A DNA stretch of 64,000 nt from Escallonia rubra (taxonomy: Eukaryota > Streptophyta > Magnoliopsida > Escalloniales > Escalloniaceae), in the NCBI GenBank assembly GCA_033065855.1, contig JAVXUO010000235.1:62001-126000 (forward strand), in the 5' to 3' direction. The notes beneath the pieces were generated by a model. It saw nothing but the letters and a program-made list of their open reading frames with translations. It was not told the origin of the DNA and ran no database searches. Numbering within the stretch: the stretch's first letter is position 1; every line of letters starts with the position of its first letter. Shown one piece after another: positions 33,362 through 45,080 of this stretch. A program made the translations under genes and the position numbers.

Positions 33362-36130
33362 CTATAATTTGCTCTTCCTCATCAAGGTGGGAGTAACTGA
33401 TACAAGCCCTATAAGAAACAGTGTGGCTATCGACTGGAAATCATAGAGGTCGCCCATCGACCGCAACTCACCAAGAGCTATTCCAGCCTGCAAACATTTA
33501 GCGGAGTTAGAAGTTCCATCTGTCAAAAACTTATACTCGATACGTAGTAAAACCTAGAGTTAAGGCATGTTGACTACAGTAACATATTCCACCAGCAGAT
33601 TTTGGCATTAAATTGTTCTGGATCCAGGACAACATGGTAGGAGAACATTCAGATTGGTGGCCGCAAATAATCCCAGTGACAAAAATATACGCATGCAGTC
33701 AGAAAGACATCTATTAAACAAATACCCTCCAAGAATTCATGCAAACACAACAAGAGCAATGTACTCCCTTGCAACCCCTGGTTTCTCGTCCCACCTAAAC
33801 TTTTTTTTTTAATCCTAGGTGATATCTGAATACGGAAACTCTTGGCAACAAGGAATCCTTATTCAGTATGAAACACCACAAAATTATTCCAAAACCAATG
33901 TCTAGGAAAACAAACTCAAGGAGGAATGACAAATAAAGTCGAATAGAATAATACCCTGACAGTGACAAAAGCAGCAGGAATGAGCCCGATAACAGTAGCA
34001 AAGAAGAATATATGGTAAGGCACATCTACAATTGGTGAAGCGACATTGATAAATGTATTTGGCAAGGTTGGGGTCACTCTTAGGAAAAGCATGTAGTTCA
34101 GCAGCCCCTCTCTTCTTTTAGCAACCTGGGTGAGCAAAAAGACCTAATTTTAATACGGCGGTTGATACAAGCAAAGATGGAAAACAGGGATGAATTGACA
34201 TGCACCTGGGCTTGGAAGAAAGTCATTTTATCAGGCCACAGGGAGAACACAAGAGGCCGACCAATTAATTTGGACAGGAAATAGCAAGATGATGCACCGG
34301 CAGTGGCAGCGAACACAACCAGAGCCACACCTTTGAGGACTCCGAAAAGTGACCCAGCAAGCAAAGACATGAAAACAGTCCCTGGAATCATAAAAGTTTG
34401 CATGAAAATGTAGACCATGCAATACCCAACCAGAACTTGAATGGTGTAGTCACTTGTGTAGCTCTCCAGGTGATCCCTACAGAAATAACCAGAAAACACC
34501 AATGACATTTTGTTTCCATGTTTGGAGATATCTTGATCAAGCTCGATAGAGAAATGAATTAAGACATTGAGATGGAAGAACAAAGATAGTTTCTCAAGGT
34601 ATATGATGAAGGCTCAAACAAACAAGAAAACAAACTTGCTGTAAGACACATAGAAAGGTTTTAAAAAGAACGAAGGCGCTTCGGCGAACTGCAAGAACTC
34701 CTTTACAATCCTGCAGAGCTGAGTTGCTTTGGCAAAAACATAAGCTGCTTTAGCTATGGAACTTGCATATGCAAATCAAATACAAACTTTAACTAGCTAA
34801 ACTTCAACAAGAAGTAAGTCAGGATCTGAAAACTGCAAGCACTCAATATATATTTCTGCTTTCAAGTACCAACTTACCACAGGCTCCAAATAAAGAACAA
34901 AAAGTATACCAGTAAAGTTATGGAGGTTTCAAAAAGCAATTTAAATGCAAAATGTAGCATAAAGAAGGGCTCGGAAACCTTGAAAGCGACTAAATAAGTA
35001 ACAATTCTAAACTCAACAACCTTACCGAGAACATATTAGCGTGGGTTACATGCATTTCAGAGTCAATACAAAATATGCCAACCACAATACGATGGAAAGG
35101 AAACTATGAATAATACTTCTACACCTAGTAGAAGAGGACTCCATTATATTTTTCTTCATCCTTTCCGTAATTGAATATGGAGCCTAGGCCAGAGACGGAA
35201 CAGAACATCTTCCTGAAGCTCCTATAATGTGAGCAAAACTAACACAAGTGTTAAAATACACACAAAGCTGTTCTTTTCGATGGTCAGGTTAGTTTTGAGA
35301 TTCAAGGTAAATTTTGAACTGTAGTGTAATAACAGACGTATGAAAATCGATGACTCTCATCATATGCTTGTTGCAATGTCAATTTAGGACCTTGAGTCTT
35401 TGGAAGTTGGTCGGAGCTGAATGACACAATTAGGCGTAGTGGGGATAAAATCATGAGAATTAAACTTCTTAGGGGGTTGCATTACTTCTCTAATGCATGC
35501 AATGTAGATAAAGATGGATTCTAACCGGGTCTTTATTTTAGTCGTCCTGAAACTTTTTCTGCGGCTTTTTCTGGGGTTGAATTCCTAAGATAGATTCAGT
35601 ATGTAGATGCTGGCTTTGTTCATTGTTTTTTTTTTTTAACCTTAACTTGACCTGTCAAACGATCCTTATTCAATCTACAGTTGTTATTTGACTTGAATTT
35701 CATGTTTACACTGGCACTAGATCTCATCTTACAAATGCGCAAAAAATCACATGGGAAAATCCATTGGAAGGGAGTATTAAAAGTCAAAGCCGTCCATTAA
35801 ACAATTATAACACACGCAATCAAAACCCAATTCAATAAACAAAACCCTTCCATACTAATCAACATAATATACAACCCCCCCAGGATTTGAACTCAAAAAT
35901 CTTGAATGGGGATTGAACTACCTGAGAATCTGAAGATCTTCGAGGGTACGAGGCAGCTTGAGGAAGCTGTAATCCGAAGCGGGCATGGTGAGATACACGC
36001 CCAGCAGCCCCACCACGAACCCCAATACGACGCCGCCCGCCGCCGTCACCTCCCAAAAAGTTAACGGGAACTTTGATGATGATGATGATGAAGAAGAAGA
36101 AGAAGTTGATCCTACTACTTCTTCCTCCAT
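33362..36130 (-). CDS. VTT-domain membrane protein (TMEM41/SNARE-associated Golgi family)
   Basis: Four exons on the minus strand: 36130-35922, 34476-34206, 34125-33955 and 33487-33362, GT-AG and in frame, 258 aa. The first in-frame ATG is 36130; the frame extends to a GTG just before it. The N-terminus carries a poly-Ser tract from an AAG/ATC-type trinucleotide repeat, then a membrane segment (about residues 25-50). After RTLEDLQILRDHLESYT comes the VTT region with the hallmark IPGTVFMSLLAGSLFG, FFLSKL-like CYFLSKLIGRPL, and NYMLFLRVTPTLPNTFINVASPIV; further hydrophobic segments follow. The closest family I recall is the plant SNARE-associated Golgi proteins such as At1g71940. Animal relatives TMEM41B/VMP1 are ER lipid scramblases acting in autophagy; the plant role is inferred. 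The C-terminus ends in basic RKSKL. Confidence 0.93.
36061..36125. repeat. trinucleotide microsatellite encoding poly-Ser in the VTT protein
   Basis: GAT/GAA units on the plus strand read as Ser codons on the minus strand within exon 1, giving a run of serines near the N-terminus. Its length probably varies between individuals without changing the membrane domain. Confidence 0.7.
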
Positions 36131-36720
36131 CACAAAATTGTTACAACAACAACTACAACTACAACAATTACAATTTTGTGCTTTAAGAATCGAGAAGAAA
36201 TTGTGGGTATATGGGTAGAGAGAGAGAGATGGAAGGTGATACGTTTTGTTCCGGTGTTTGCTTTGGGGTTACTCCTCTACCTCTACCTCTACCTCTCTCT
36301 CTATCTTCTCTCTGGCTGTCGCCCCGACAGCTTTTCGTCTTTATCTGATTTTGGACAAAATTGTAAGGCAGAATATTCGCTGTATTTGTGAAACAAACGT
36401 ACCGAATATGAAAAGGGGAGCTGACCTGTCATAGCTATACAAACACGTGTGTACTTTGTTTGAGGTTGTACGTGTATTTTACCAGCGGTTCATATTCATA
36501 TTAATTATTATGAGAGGCTTAAGTTTGATTTTATCGGATTAGTAAGCATTTGATAATCATTCAAAGCGATCAAATCAGATTTTATTTGCTTGATAATGGA
36601 TTGAATCCTTATCAGCATACATGAAGGTGCCATTTCTATTACTTTTCCATTCTTCATTGAACGTTCATGCTTAGTTTGGTTATTATTTTTGTTGTTTTTT
36701 TATATTTCTTTAAAGTTAAT

Positions 36721-37169
36721 TTCTTCATAATTTTTTAGAAAATGAACATGAAGATACCACTAATATCATGGCAGCAGTTCATTGAATACTCAATGTTACA
36801 CTTCAGGGGGAAAAGCCTTAAAGCAAGAATGTGTAAACACATAATTGTTGTGGTAATATATGGGATTTGGCAAGAGAGGAATGCAAGAATCTTTAGCCAG
36901 AAACAAACTACAGAGAAGGGATGTATGCAAAAGATAAATCAATGGATCTATTATAGAACCCTTAGCTGGAAACAAAGCCCTGCAACAGAGCAAAACAGGG
37001 AGATATGCCAAGCATGGGTTTTGGATATGCAAAGATTATTTTTAGTATAATGTACATATTGTAAAATAGAGATCACATAAATGTGTATAGCTGGAAAACG
37101 TTTTTGTATATGATTGAGCTTAAATGAATACAAATGACCTTTGACCAAAAAAAATATTCTTCATAATTT
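36721..37169 (+). mobile_element. 5'-truncated LINE (L1/RIL type) with 13-bp target duplication
   Basis: The insert 36734-37156 is flanked by the 13-bp direct repeat TTCTTCATAATTT (36721-36733 and 37157-37169). It ends in an A-rich tail (GACCAAAAAAAAT). A frame of 102 codons from 36742 reads GKSLKARMCKHIIVVVIYGI and then IWQERNARIF, the signature of the region after the reverse transcriptase in plant LINEs (zf-RVT end). Only the last about 0.4 kb is present, as is typical of 5' truncation during target-primed reverse transcription. Confidence 0.85.
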
Positions 37170-38197
37170 AATAACCCTTTGTCAACCTTTATTTTTTTAA
37201 TTTATTAAATTAGTAACTGACTTCACTGTACTCATAATTGAAAAAGGGTATCCAAACAGCGATGCATTTTTTTTTCCCCATAACTTTAGAATTTGTATTT
37301 CGTAAAATGTTGGTATTTTTTGTGGAATTCAGAAAAGGATGTTAAAACAAGTAAATGGCCAACCTCATGCTTTATGCTTACAGCTTGCTATAGAGATACT
37401 TTACAGACGACTGCAATAGATATGGATTATGAACGTCTTAGAGATGGAGAGATTAGAGAGTAATTTCCCAAGCGAGTGGCATTGAAATATCAACATATTT
37501 TGTGCTTGATCGTATTCACGAATTTTTTAGTTCTTGTGCGAGGAGCTCTCACATCTAAAAAGTGAAATATTAATTGGTAGAGCCATGTGTTTCTTCATGC
37601 TATTTCACTCGATGTGGTAAAATGTTTTCTTCAGTCTTGTATAGAAAAATGAATAAGAGCACTCGCAATATAGTGCATCAAGAATCCAAATTTAGTCCGA
37701 TCAAAATGACGACATGGCGACACATATTATACAATTTCGAGGCTCCTAAATAGTAACAAACTCGTATAAAATCCTTAACGGGCGAGTTCTTTTTGGAGTT
37801 GAAATCCTAGATGACCCATCAACTATTTCTCTTGCATCCCTCCAACACCCTTGTAATTTGTTCCTCTCTCATTTTATCGGCATTGTATTAAGCAACAAAT
37901 AAGAACGTAAACAAGAACGATTTAATGTGAGTGAAATATAATTTTAAACTCCTTATTGTTACTGATTTGAAAAAAAGAAAGAGATCACAATTATTATGAT
38001 AGATATAGAGATATATATTACGAGAGAAATGGGATGCAATGGTAAGTGCGAAGAAGTGGAAGCCTATTGGGATTTGGGAACAGAGGTGAGAAACAGGTCA
38101 GCCACGATATGCACATGGCCAAGATAACGGGACTGCACCCTGCACCCAACATGGCTAATCATTGGCAAACGTCATCTTGTGCGCATGGCTTCACACG
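37170..38197. other. intergenic, nothing recognised
   Basis: AT-rich DNA with short chance frames only. No gene, RNA or repeat structure is supported. Confidence 0.45.
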
Positions 38198-38511
38198 TCC
38201 TGAATAACGAATAAATATTTTCGTTCTAAAAAAATTGATCATATATTTTTTCCAGACATTCTTAAAATATTTATTAATTTAAGAAATTTTATAAATATTT
38301 TTCATGTTTATCTTTTTTATATTTATTTTTTTATATTTTCTCTCTTCATATTTAGTCATTTATCAACTCACTTTTTATCTTCTGATTCACTTTCTTCATC
38401 TCCTCTTTCTATCTCTCTTAGGATATAATCGGAAATTCATAAAACATGACCCATAACTTAAATAAGCGTGCTAGTCAAACATAATCAAATATTATAGGAC
38501 GGAGGGAGTAC
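38198..38511. mobile_element. probable Stowaway-like (Tc1/Mariner) MITE
   Basis: The right end TATTATAGGACGGAGGGAGTA carries the widespread plant Stowaway terminus (ACTCCCTCCGTCC read inward). The left end near 38198 (ACGTCCTGAATAA) is a degenerate match. The interior is AT-rich and non-coding. Confidence 0.45.
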
Positions 38512-39070
38512 ATGTTTTGGGATCATTAATTTTGATTATTTAAAGTTGTGAGAAAAACAAGCTAATGTGATAATAAGAGGGGCTAAGAGGCATAAGCATT
38601 TTTTTATCTACTACCGGTCCAATATGATCAGTGCCATTGATTCCAGATCAGCCAACACACAGTTTCAAGTTCTTCTGCTAATTTGTTTGGACAAAAGTCT
38701 ATATTCATGTGGATGTCATCAGTGCAATTTTGCTATTTAAACCAAAAAATAAATAAATCTTGTAACTACACTTTTGGCGACGAATGCTCTCTGGAAGTAA
38801 ACTTTATAATCAACATTAAAGCGGATTCGAAGTGGATTTGGTTAGGCAGCATCATGTTTACTTTCAAAGCTAGCCTGTAACAAAAGCCCAGCCCAATTAT
38901 CAAATTAATGTGTTGGAGAGGTCAGTCAACCTTAATATACTACCCCTCCGAAGGCCCAATCCTCAATGGCAGTGACAAAAAATTATCATTGAATATTGGT
39001 CTATGGCATATTCATTGGAAAATGTTACCCTGTCGGTGGTAAGGAAAAGTTATAGTTTAGATGTCAGTGG

Positions 39071-39199
39071 GTTTTTCTTTTTTGGTTTAGACGGTAAAGG
39101 AATATCTTCGAACCAGCTTTTTTCTTCAGGTGCTCGCTCCAAAGATCGAAGCCATGAACTCAAGGTATGGAGCAAATCCTTAACCACCCGGCCAACCGC
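39071..39199 (-). mobile_element. tRNA-derived SINE, about 129 bp, with 13-bp target duplication
   Basis: Flanked by TAGATGTCAGTGG (39058-39070) and TAGATGTCAATGG (39200-39212), one mismatch. Read on the minus strand it starts GCGGTTGGCCGGGTGGTTAA. The A-box-like TGGCCGGGTGGTTAAGG is one base from the A box of plant tRNA-Leu/Ser genes, and a B-box-like GGTTCGAAGAT follows about 75 nt later. That spacing fits a tRNA with a long variable arm. It ends in an A-rich CCAAAAAAGAAAAAC tail at the low-coordinate side. I do not know the family name. Confidence 0.75.
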
Positions 39200-39297
39200 T
39201 AGATGTCAATGGTGGCACCTTGATTCTATCTTCTTTATTGACACACTTTGGCAATACTTTGGGGACAATTTTTGCCAGTAAAAGGAAAAATTGCAGA

Positions 39298-39987
39298 TAG
39301 GGGTGAGTACCAAACCGTTCGACCAATTTAAACCGCTCAAAGCGAACTGTCTAAAATCTTAATAGTCTGGTTTCATATTTCTCAAACCGATTTTTGTTCG
39401 GTTTATTTCACTGTTCACGTTCACATTTTTGAAATCGTTTACAAATCGAACAGAACTGATCTATAATATGTTAAATTATTTTAGTAACATTCATGAATAA
39501 TTTTCAAATATATGGTACTAAACAAATCCAAATAAACAAAATCTTAAAGTTAAAATAAAAGAAAATAATGAGAGCAGTAATAACGCAAAAAAATAGTGAC
39601 CAATATCTCTTCTATATTTAGATATTGTTTTTTATACATCAATAACAAAGGCATACTTGCGTTTTTATTGAAATATATATCTGAAACGCTTATATCCTAA
39701 TGTCAACATGGGCACTTAAATATTAAATATAACAAGATTATGCGCAATTGAGAGAAAACGTAACTTCAATTTTTAATAATATTTAATTCCAATAATAGTG
39801 CACAAAGGAAAAATGTCTTCAAATCAGTGCAAACCGATCCAAACCGACGAAATCGAACCGTTTAAACTGACCAAATGAAACCGTTCAAACCGATGATAAT
39901 TGGTTCGGTTCGATTTACAACTTTTCAGATCTAGGGGTAACAGTTTGGTATGCGGTTTGACCCCCAAACCGAACCGTGCTCATCCTA
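39298..39987. mobile_element. hAT-type MITE with CCAAACCGAACC-rich ends, 690 bp
   Basis: The ends TAGGGGTGAGTAC and TAGGATGAGCACGG (read inward) are inverted repeats. The perfect flanking direct repeat AATTGCAGA (39289-39297 and 39988-39996) contains the 8-bp duplication expected for hAT. Subterminal zones are rich in AAACCG and CGGTTT, a widespread plant MITE signature. No transposase. Confidence 0.82.
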
Positions 39988-39996
39988 AATTGCAGA

Positions 39997-40646
39997 GGGG
40001 CGAGTATGGAGAACACTTTATCATCTACTCCCATGCACAAAATTCACACAATGATGCGGTTTTAGTGATCATATACCATTTTTCTATATAGTGGTCCAGA
40101 GCTGTTCACAGTTATGAAAGCGAAGAATTTCCTCGGAAGAAGTACGAGGTGAAGTCGTAATCAAGCAATATCTTATGAGAGGGAATGAGGGAACACACTC
40201 CTAACTTAATCTCGTTGGTTCAAATAGCGTTAAGAAATGAACTTACTTGGGAGTGAGCGAATCACTATCACTAATAATAGAGCTCTAGTTTTAGATTTGG
40301 AAGTTTAATGCAGATCCATGCCCAGAATCTCTGGGCTATGGAATACAATGATGGTAATGAAGCTTATCCTTACAACATAAGCTCCCAGTCCTTGGACATG
40401 ACTTAAGAGGTTTTTCTAAGATATTCATGAAACTCAAGGACAAAAATCAAATGATGTCGTATATAAAAAAAAAACCATATTATTGTTGCAAAAATCAGAT
40501 TAATTTAAACTGGATGGGGAAAAAGATGATTCATGCTATTTGTGGACCGTATATTACATATTTTTATTGCAAATGTTTATGAAATTGTTTGTCTTCCCTT
40601 TTTCCATAAAGTATATTTTACCAAGACGGAGCCATCTGGGGACAAA
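39997..40646. other. intergenic, nothing recognised
   Basis: AT-rich spacer between two hAT-type elements, without gene signatures. Confidence 0.45.
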
Positions 40647-40654
40647 GGTGCGCT

Positions 40655-42100
40655 TAGAGATGTCAAATGGGTCGGGCGGCCTGCGGGCTGACCCGGCCCG
40701 GCCCGAAAAAGCCCGGACTGGCTCGGCCCTGTAATGAACAGTGTAGGCCCGCGGATAAAGGGCCTTGGACCAGGCCAAGGTTTCACCAAAAATGTCCCGG
40801 GCCCGGCCTAAAAAAGCCCTAAAGTGGCCCGAAATTGGCCCTAAATTCGGTCCTTTTCTGGGCTGGCCCACTTATTTTTAAATTTTGTTTTCCTTCACTT
40901 TTCCCCCCAACGGTTATATTTCCCAATAATTCTGAAAATTTCACTTTTACCCTCTCCCCCCAACAACTATATAACGGCTAGTTTTGGGAGTATTTTGGTC
41001 CAACTTAATTTTTTTAAATCTTTTAAGGTTTTTTACACTTTTACCCTCCCCAACAACTATAAACAGCTAGTTGTAAGGGGTATTTTGGTCTTTTATGGAC
41101 TTTGAAAAATCTATAAATTCACACCCTTCCTTTGTAATTTTTCACACAAATCTTCTTACTCTCTCTTAACTAAATATTCTACATTTCTACAAGTTTTGCT
41201 ATTATTTTCCTCTCTAATTACTACGCTTGCTGATTACTACTCTTGTTTACTAATTAGTACTCTTGCTAATTACTACTCATGTTTACTAATTATTGCTCGT
41301 GCTAAATTCTAATTACTAGCTATTCCTCTTATTCATTTGTTACTCTCTAATTATTTTATTTACTTATTAGTAATTAGTGAATTCTTATTTATTAACTACT
41401 ATTACAAAATTATTTTTAATTACTAACTCCTGCCAATTTTGAATTACTAATTATTCTTATTTTTAATTACTTTTTTCCTCTGATTTATTGCTAATTGCTT
41501 ATATTGTTTCAGCTCAGTTTCTGTGATAGATTATTGTGTGCGTGTCTAGGACAATTTAGCGTTGCTACTACTTGCTTGCATACACATAAGGTAAAAAGTT
41601 TGTGCATATGACTTCAACAGATGTTTATTGCAAAAAAAAAAGGAAAGAAAAGAGAAAAGAAGATGTTACTATATTAAAAAAGGAAAGAAAAGCCAAATAC
41701 CGTGTAAACATTTGCGAAATTTTTAAGAGCTACTGTATTAAGCAATTTGATAGATGTAATCGTCATTTTCTATTTACCAAACTTCCGAAAAATGCTACTT
41801 ATAAATTATAATGTTAGTAGGCCAAAAAATGCTTGTCAATATTACACCAAATTAACATGTATCAATCTCAACCTTAATTTGATGTATGCTTGTTGGCCAT
41901 TGACGCAAATAAATAACAAGGAGTTGGGAACCCACAAAAAAAAAATTTGGGCCCGGGCCCGACCCTAAATATTGGGCCTAGGGCCAGGGCTTGGACTGGG
42001 CACATATATCCCAGATTTCAGGCCCAGCCCGGCCCGTTTTCGTTGGAGGCTCGTTGGACTTGGGTTAGGCCGGCCCAAGCCCCGCCCATTGACATCTTTA
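40655..42100. mobile_element. non-autonomous hAT-type element, 1,446 bp
   Basis: A perfect 8-bp target duplication GGTGCGCT flanks it (40647-40654 and 42101-42108). The ends read inward TAGAGATGTCAAATGGGTC and TAAAGATGTCAATGGGCGG, followed by GGCCCG-rich subterminal repeats, a common plant hAT pattern. Inside are repeated blocks around CAACAACTAT and GGGAGTATTTTGGTC/GGGGTATTTTGGTC (about 40960-41090), then a CTATAAATTC and pyrimidine-rich zone (about 41110) resembling a promoter left from an autonomous parent. No transposase frame remains. Confidence 0.88.
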
Positions 42101-42108
42101 GGTGCGCT

Positions 42109-43344
42109 GTGATTCTTCTCAAAATTCAGAAATCTTCAAGTCATGCAATTTACCGTTTATTTTAGCTTCATATTTGTAAAATGATCCTCCTTATTATCTT
42201 GAAAAATACTAGTAAATAGAGAGGCTATTTTCACCTTGTATATGCTATTACACTGCCTTATTTATCGTTAAAAAGATAAAAGTTGTCACAAAACACATCT
42301 TAGCAACAATGATAGTTAAAAAACATAAGGGAGTGAAAGTAATATTGATATTTCAGCAAAGCAAAATCCTAGTTCCGTCACCGATATCACACACACACAC
42401 ACCCCTATGGGTAACATTATGATGTATCAAAAGGTAACAGATTAAACTAATTTCTTAAACTTTTCGAGCAATTAAATAATGGAACACTTCTAAGAACTTT
42501 TCTAAGAGGATAGCTTGGGCTAGCTAGCCCAAACCTTTTGCTGAGAATTCATGGCTGAGTTGGGTTTAGACCTATTATTAGAAGCTTGGGCCAGCCAGAT
42601 GAGTGTTCCTTACAAGAAGTTTCCTGGATGATACAGATGGGCCTATCTCATTTTGCAGTCTAAAAAAGCCCACAAAAACAGAAAAAAAAAAAAAAGAATT
42701 ATCAAGGAGGGAACTTTCCACCATTCTTTTTGCACAACTACTAATTATAACATTTCCTTTCTTAATGCAGAGCCATAATATGTAAACTCTAATCGTATGA
42801 GTCATTATTCTTGTTTGAGTTGTCAATTTGTACTCGTTTTTCTTGATTCTAATTATCGTACGAGATCAATACGTTAGTTATGCGTTCGTCTAAGTTCTGT
42901 CTTACGAAGTATCGAAAGAACTTAAATTTCTCTGGGTAAGTAAAAATTTTGAACGGATGTCGTCCTCGATTAGCTGAAGTTAGAGACCCGCATCCAACCA
43001 AAGGTGTGAAAATACTCAATTTTGACATAAACACTAACAGTAACAACAAGCTTGTTTAGCAAGCATCATCACAGCAAGCACTGACATAATATAAAAACGA
43101 AATAAAGTAAGGATATGGCAAATTCCCCCGATATTTTTTACTAGGGAAGGTTCCATTCATTTTTTATAGTCCAAGACACATCTTTTAAAAGGTGGATAAT
43201 GCAAGTTGTACTACTAAAGCAAGATCATATTCTTCTGTACATGTCTAGCTGTTCTGGAGATTCTCAAGGAGAACATAAATGGTATCTCATGTGACCTATC
43301 AATACTTTGGTTGAGCAAGTGCTCATAAAAGTAAAGCTGAGGTC
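42109..43344. other. intergenic, nothing recognised
   Basis: AT-rich DNA with a short (AC)n run near 42388-42402. No supported gene. Confidence 0.45.
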
Positions 43345-43500
43345 AAGCTGGCAGTGCTATGCTAGCCACACTAGTTATATACGAATGCTTTTTAGAAATA
43401 TTTCATATTTTTCAAAGCACTTTCCTTTAGGGAAAAATATGAAATCTTTCTAAAAAGCATTCGTATATAACTAGTGTGGCTAGCATAGCACTGCCAGCTT
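43345..43500. repeat. near-perfect long hairpin: 68-bp arms, 20-nt loop
   Basis: The left arm (43345-43412) begins AAGCTGGCAGTGCTATGCTA. The right arm (43433-43500) is its reverse complement with a single mismatch. The loop is 43413-43432. Near-identity means the inverted duplication is recent or maintained. No flanking target duplication was found. A transcript would fold into one long stem suitable for dicing. Confidence 0.95.
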
Positions 43501-44765
43501 AAAAATGAAAAAACATTCTACAAGTTGGAGTACTAAAGCTTAAAAACACTTATTTTGCTTTGACGTTCATTTCAACCCGCAAAGTAATTGTTTTCGTTAT
43601 CAAAGTGTATCTCAAAAAAAGAAAGATTTTGGCTGCTACTCCCCGTAGTGGGAATGGCCTACAACCTTCCATATAGCAACCATGAGCTGCTACAAATTAT
43701 TGTTAGTGGCATTTCTGTAGACATCTTTAGGGTATTTTTGTAAACATCATTAATTAAAAGTCACTAAAAATATTCAACGACCATCATTGGTCGTGAAAAT
43801 CGGATTGCAGCTAACTAAAAGATCTGGATCTTGCACTGCATGTTTATCAATATTACAATCGGTAGGGTTTATGTCCAAAGTCAATAAAATACAAAGTCTA
43901 ACCGTCTTCCACACCTTATCCAATATTTATTTTGTTGGTTAATCACGTACTTTGCTTGAGAATATCGGTGTTCTACTAAGATATTTAAAGGAGAATCTTC
44001 TGTTTTGATATCATATATTTATGTGTTATCACCCCGGTTCCTCGCATATTATTTTCTTATTAGATAGTGTCCATTGATAATTTCATATACAAAGGAATAG
44101 AATAGAATCTACTAAAATACTAGATAATGTCAACTGGGTAATAATTTCATATCTAGACGAATAAAAACAATAACAATCCCAACTAATCTGGCCTTCAAAG
44201 TAATCAAAAAGTAAGACAAGTTAGTCAAACTTTATACAGAACAAGTAATTATACCACAACTTTTGTCAGTGAGACAATGGTCAAGTTATTATATTGCAAT
44301 AATCAGGAGCCAACTATTTCCTTTAGATGATGGTCAACATTGGAGTTAAGAAGTCGTTGATATGTTTCAAGGTACTGCTCTTATCGTTATTCTGATGATG
44401 TAGACTGACTTAGTCACTAATGCTTTAAATTGTACTTTTAGAACATTTGTTTTAGCGTTCTGACTTTGTCGATAAAAAGTGTGTCGATCATAAAATATAA
44501 AATTTTTAGTAAGAAACAAGAGCGTAAACGAGTATAGATGTTTCCTTTATATTTTATTGAGAAGGACATTAAGAGATTGTCATTTATAAAGCTTTTTCCT
44601 TCGATAATGCAAGTGCCCTAATAAAAAAAGACTGATATACTTTCTTCTTGACTAAAAAAAGTGAGTTTGTTTCATGTTTTCCTAAAGCAATACCGGCGTG
44701 CTATAGTTGGGAGATTAGGACAATGACCTGCTCTCATTAGCATAAGATTTCGCGTCAGGAAACAA
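43501..44765. other. intergenic, nothing recognised
   Basis: AT-rich DNA. No gene, RNA or repeat could be defined. Confidence 0.45.
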
Positions 44766-44789
44766 TAATTAGGGATGTAGCGGTACGTC

Positions 44790-45080
44790 TTCTGAGGTTC
44801 CGTTTTTATTGTCAATTAATTTAGAGTTGCATACTTATACATGATATCAGAGTGGATCCATCGAGACTTAGCATACAATTTAAAATTAGATTCACCACTA
44901 TCCAGTTTAATTCGTTCACGTCCTTGACTCATACAAAAAAAGTCTGATACACGTGAGGAAACGGGTTGATATATAAATCTCACATCAAAGAAATTATTAA
45001 GCAAGCAATACTAACACGTAAGTCTTGTGTGGCCATCTTTTATCATTTTGTCGATAAATTTTGAATTATATATTTTCACA
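44790..45080 (+). mobile_element. LTR/TRIM-like fossil
   Basis: TGATATCAGAGTGG (44842-44855) resembles the tRNA-iMet primer-binding site TGGTATCAGAGC found after plant 5' LTRs. About 110 bp later, a GAGGAAACGGG purine tract precedes TTGATATATAAATCTCACAT (44966 on), a sequence typical of the start of a widespread plant LTR. The ends before 44842 and at 45080 look related to each other. This fits a very small internal region, as in TRIMs or internally deleted relics. It is old, and the outer limits are approximate. Confidence 0.45.

Noticed and set aside
36131-36133. Start of the VTT protein at 36133
   Set aside because: The codon is GTG on the minus strand; the first ATG is 36130.
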